NCBI GenBank assembly: GCA_905250125.1
Contig: CAJNOL010000295.1
Span: forward strand, 1 to 64,000
Reading direction: 5' to 3'
From: Rotaria sordida
Taxonomy: Eukaryota; Rotifera; Eurotatoria; Philodinida; Philodinidae
DNA: 64,000 nt
Shown: in pieces, positions 61,169 to 64,000 of the stretch
Position numbering within the stretch: position 1 is the stretch's first letter
Layout of the letters: each line of letters starts with the position of its first letter
Position numbers and translations under genes: made by a program
The notes under the pieces: generated by a model
Databases searched by the model: none
What the model saw: the letters and a program-made list of their open reading frames with translations, nothing else
What the model was told of the DNA's origin: nothing

Positions 61169-62560
61169 TTCTTGCTCGCCCGAATGACAACAATCATCAT
61201 CAATACTCTCGCTCTCTCTATATATCTAGTATAAAGAGCTATGAAAAAAAAACTCTGTGATCATAGTAGCATTTTGCCGTTGTGCTGCTCTTTCTTCACT
61301 TTTGCCAGCCTGCTATCGGTTTTGTGTACACTCAGTTGACAACAACAAAAACAGCAGCCGTCGTCGTCGTTTCCGGGCCGATGATAATAGGTAATTAGGC
61401 GCTATTGTTTTTATACCATTATTCATCTTTCTCTTGCACCCTTTCTCTTTAACAAATACACACACTCCTACTGACACTGTTGCTCTTTTGCCAATTGCAT
61501 ACAGTGATGATGATTAGAAATATGGGGCGATACGAAAAGAATAACTATTGTTCTGGTTCGTATATATATTAGGACATCTATAAAAAATGTAGAACACACA
61601 TATGTTACAAGAGAATAGCAAAAAAACCAAAAGAAAGATCTAAATGTAGGTAAAATGTACATAATGTCCTTGTTGTGGACGATTTGATAATAGATACAAT
61701 TATTATTCTTAAATATTAGTATTTCATTATCGTTTAGATCGAGTTGCCAATTAAGCGGAAATAATAATGGGTTTTTGTTTCTCATTTTCAAGTGGTTCTA
61801 TCTTTGTTTTCTTATCGATCTAATTGAGAGATCATGTCGGCTTTCTTTTTTATTCGTTCTCTTTTTATTTATCTTATTCTTTACCAAGAAAGGTGTTCGT
61901 CAAATACATTAGCTATCTCTTGAATTCTGTTGTCTATACTAATGACACTTTCCATGTCATTTGTTGCTTTTGTATATCCTGTGTAAAGATGATAACAGGT
62001 CGTTATTTCTTTTCTTCTTCATCTTAGTTTTTCTTTTCTTTTCTTGTCTCTTGTTCTTTGTCATTATTATCATCAACATTATCATCATAAATGATGGTGG
62101 TAATGGAAATTTCTAGTGTAAGTAATATTGCCGAAAATAAGGTCAACTAACAATTTCCCTGTGATACTATATGTATTGAATTGCCTAATGGACAGAAAAC
62201 TTAGATTGTCTTCATAGTATTCTACACAATTGTCTCCTGCCGTTGGACTACAATGGCATTAACAAGCAGTTAGTCAGTTGATTTTACTTGTACGAATACA
62301 CGATTGCTTACTTGCAAACTTTAATACGTATCAATAAGCTTAGAGTGAGAGTGAGCGAAGGACAAGCAAACAGGCGCTGTGCAGATTGTATTACAACAAA
62401 TACTTAGCAAGAAAAAGAGAAAGAGAGATTAGTATACACAATATTCGTAACAATAACAGAACAGAAATATTATTGCTGATTCTGATAGAAGTAGTCTTTG
62501 TATGATAAACGTAGCTTTAACGAAATCGGACTCGATAACGATATATATATTTATCTATCT

Positions 62561-62586
<26 letters not shown>
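62561..62586. repeat. (CA)n microsatellite
   Basis: Thirteen CA units preceded by TATCTATCT. Read directly. Confidence 0.9.
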
Positions 62587-62592
<6 letters not shown>

Positions 62593-62739
62593 AGTATATG
62601 TGCATTGAAACAAATATTATGATCTGTGACTGATGTCACTGATGATGACGATCGACGACGATGAATGAATGGGCGGCGTGTATTGATGAAATCACTTTCA
62701 TTTTTCAGGCACGTACTACACCGATAAACAATGAGAAGT

Positions 62740-62758
62740 AGAGAGAGAGAGAGAGAGA
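62740..62758. repeat. (GA)n microsatellite
   Basis: About nine GA units following GAAGTA. Read directly. Confidence 0.9.
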
Positions 62759-63787
62759 CAGTAGTATGTGAGAAAGAAAACCAAGAGTAAGAGGGCGAGA
62801 CATATATACATGCATATTTCTCGTTCTCGTAATAACGCTAGCGAATTTATGGGCATGTGTGCATGGTTAATGAATGAGACGTGTGAGGACTATCAAAATT
62901 AACGCATATATATATCTATATATATAGTGATAGATTTACTATATTATACAAGGCCTTTTGTTATAACAAGATCATGCGTCCGATGGGATATAATGTTGCC
63001 GAACCGATATATATGTGAGTTCGTGCATGTCCTACTAGGATGATTGTAGTTTGTTTTTTTTTTAAAGTAATTTGAAATGCAAGACATCAGAAATGAGGAA
63101 AAAGAAAAATTCTCAGTTCATTGATGATAGTGATTAGATCTCTCTGAGGTGTCATGCATTCGCGCTTGTATAGACACGCTCGATTGCCATCATTCGTCTT
63201 TGCTTCAATAGTAATAACATCTATTTTTTTGTTATTTTTGTTTTCTTCTTTAACAATTAATCTTTTATAAGCTTACTAATAGAAAATAAGAAGAAAGAAA
63301 AAAAAACCTAGCTAACAAACAAAGAATAACTTGTTTTATTGTAATCTTCTCGTAGATTGACTAACTACTACCATCATCTTTCTATATAGATTTCTTGACA
63401 TTCATCTAGAATCGATATTCTATACATTTATATGATAATAAACGACCGTCTATATTTATCTTTATCGATACATGTATGAATATGTATAGGTCCATCGCAT
63501 CCTTACTTGTCAACAATATGCACACCGTGTTATATATTCTTGGTATCGGTCACAAGAAAAAAAACCTAGTCAGTTCATGACGAAGACAAAGCTATGTTGT
63601 CTCTGTTGTCGTTGTCTACTAATGGTATGCTAAAATAACATACAAACAGTATATGATTGATCATGGTGGCATAGTTGAAACGTTGAAAAGATAGATGATG
63701 ATTCTATATAACTACATAGTTCTATACGAATCCATCACACAGTTGTCTTTTATTATTTGTTTAAAGGAGGAGATCATACTTTTTGTC

Positions 63788-63812
63788 TATATATATATAT
63801 ATATATATATAT
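63788..63812. repeat. (AT)n microsatellite
   Basis: About twelve AT units. Read directly; the exact length is probably unstable. Confidence 0.9.
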
Positions 63813-64000
63813 TGGCATTTGACCTTTAAAAGGTTGTTGTTGAAAGATGATGATAATATAAATTTTTTCTTTTTTGAAAAAAATCGGAATTTCTTCTTTC
63901 TTCTTCGCCTTTATAAAAGCATACTACTAACTCATTTATGACGATTAATGTTGCGATCATGTCAACAGAACCTTTTACCATCTCTATATTGTTGTTCTTG

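Larger units (their letters stand above)
59005..64000. other. Long non-coding region, microsatellite-rich; possible upstream region of a gene beyond the window
   Basis: Five kb without a supported coding exon. Base composition is less AT-biased than other intergenic DNA here. It carries many simple repeats: CT (60472-60488, 61121-61168), CA (62561-62586), GA (62740-62758) and AT (63788-63812). A stretch at about 61270-61400 (GTTGTGCTGCTCTTTCTTC, CAGCAGCCGTCGTCGTCGTT, then GATAATAGGTAATTAGG) looks like a leader exon followed by a GT donor (GGTAAT), so a downstream gene may start here with a long first intron. That is speculative. Open frames at 60251-60766 (minus) and elsewhere are repeat- and stop-bounded and not called. 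Confidence 0.5.

Overview
This is an AT-rich animal nuclear genome window. It carries genes split by many short introns (about 45-100 bases, GT...AG) plus a few introns of 0.7-1.9 kb. My best guess for the organism is a bdelloid rotifer. The reasons are the compact introns, recently decayed extra copies of housekeeping genes, a tract rich in TGTGGG-like repeats (reported as telomeric in bdelloids), and splice acceptors lying directly before several start codons, as expected with spliced-leader trans-splicing. None of these is diagnostic alone, and no database was consulted.

Layout. 1-10.5 kb has no intact gene. It holds a TGTGGG/CCCACA minisatellite (2.96-3.24 kb), a GC-rich palindromic element (4.66-4.95 kb), a smaller foldback (5.7-5.9 kb) and a decayed minus-strand GPKOW copy (7.1-8.0 kb). 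10.5-27.4 kb is a dense housekeeping block: CNOT3 (+), an alpha-tubulin (+), a CELF-type RNA-binding protein with a single RRM (-), and the peroxisomal import receptor PEX5 (+). 28.7-30.0 kb is a broken tyrosyl-tRNA synthetase copy. 31.0-41.8 kb is SKI2, the cytoplasmic exosome helicase; its coding exons add up to 1247 codons plus stop, but its introns are stuffed with foldback elements. 45.0 kb carries a small CD225/dispanin membrane protein. 47.3-52.8 kb is a transglutaminase-fold gene whose catalytic Cys is replaced by Asn. Inside one of its introns, on the same strand, sits a small unrecognised gene (47.9-48.5 kb), and a paralogue follows at 53.5-54.2 kb. The two paralogues share a promoter-proximal motif and a DSGYxS motif. 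55.4-59.0 kb holds a short unassigned ORF and a six-exon uncharacterised gene. 59.0-64.0 kb is non-coding and microsatellite-rich.

Functional picture. CNOT3 and SKI2 both act in cytoplasmic mRNA decay, and the CELF-like protein is an RNA-binding factor. I see no operon or evident shared regulation, so their proximity is probably incidental. The most unusual features are the transglutaminase pseudoenzyme with its nested gene and paralogue, an in-frame 12-base microexon in the alpha-tubulin K40 loop, and the concentration of long inverted repeats in SKI2 introns. Exon boundaries were read by eye. For every multi-exon gene called here, the summed exon lengths give a continuous reading frame.
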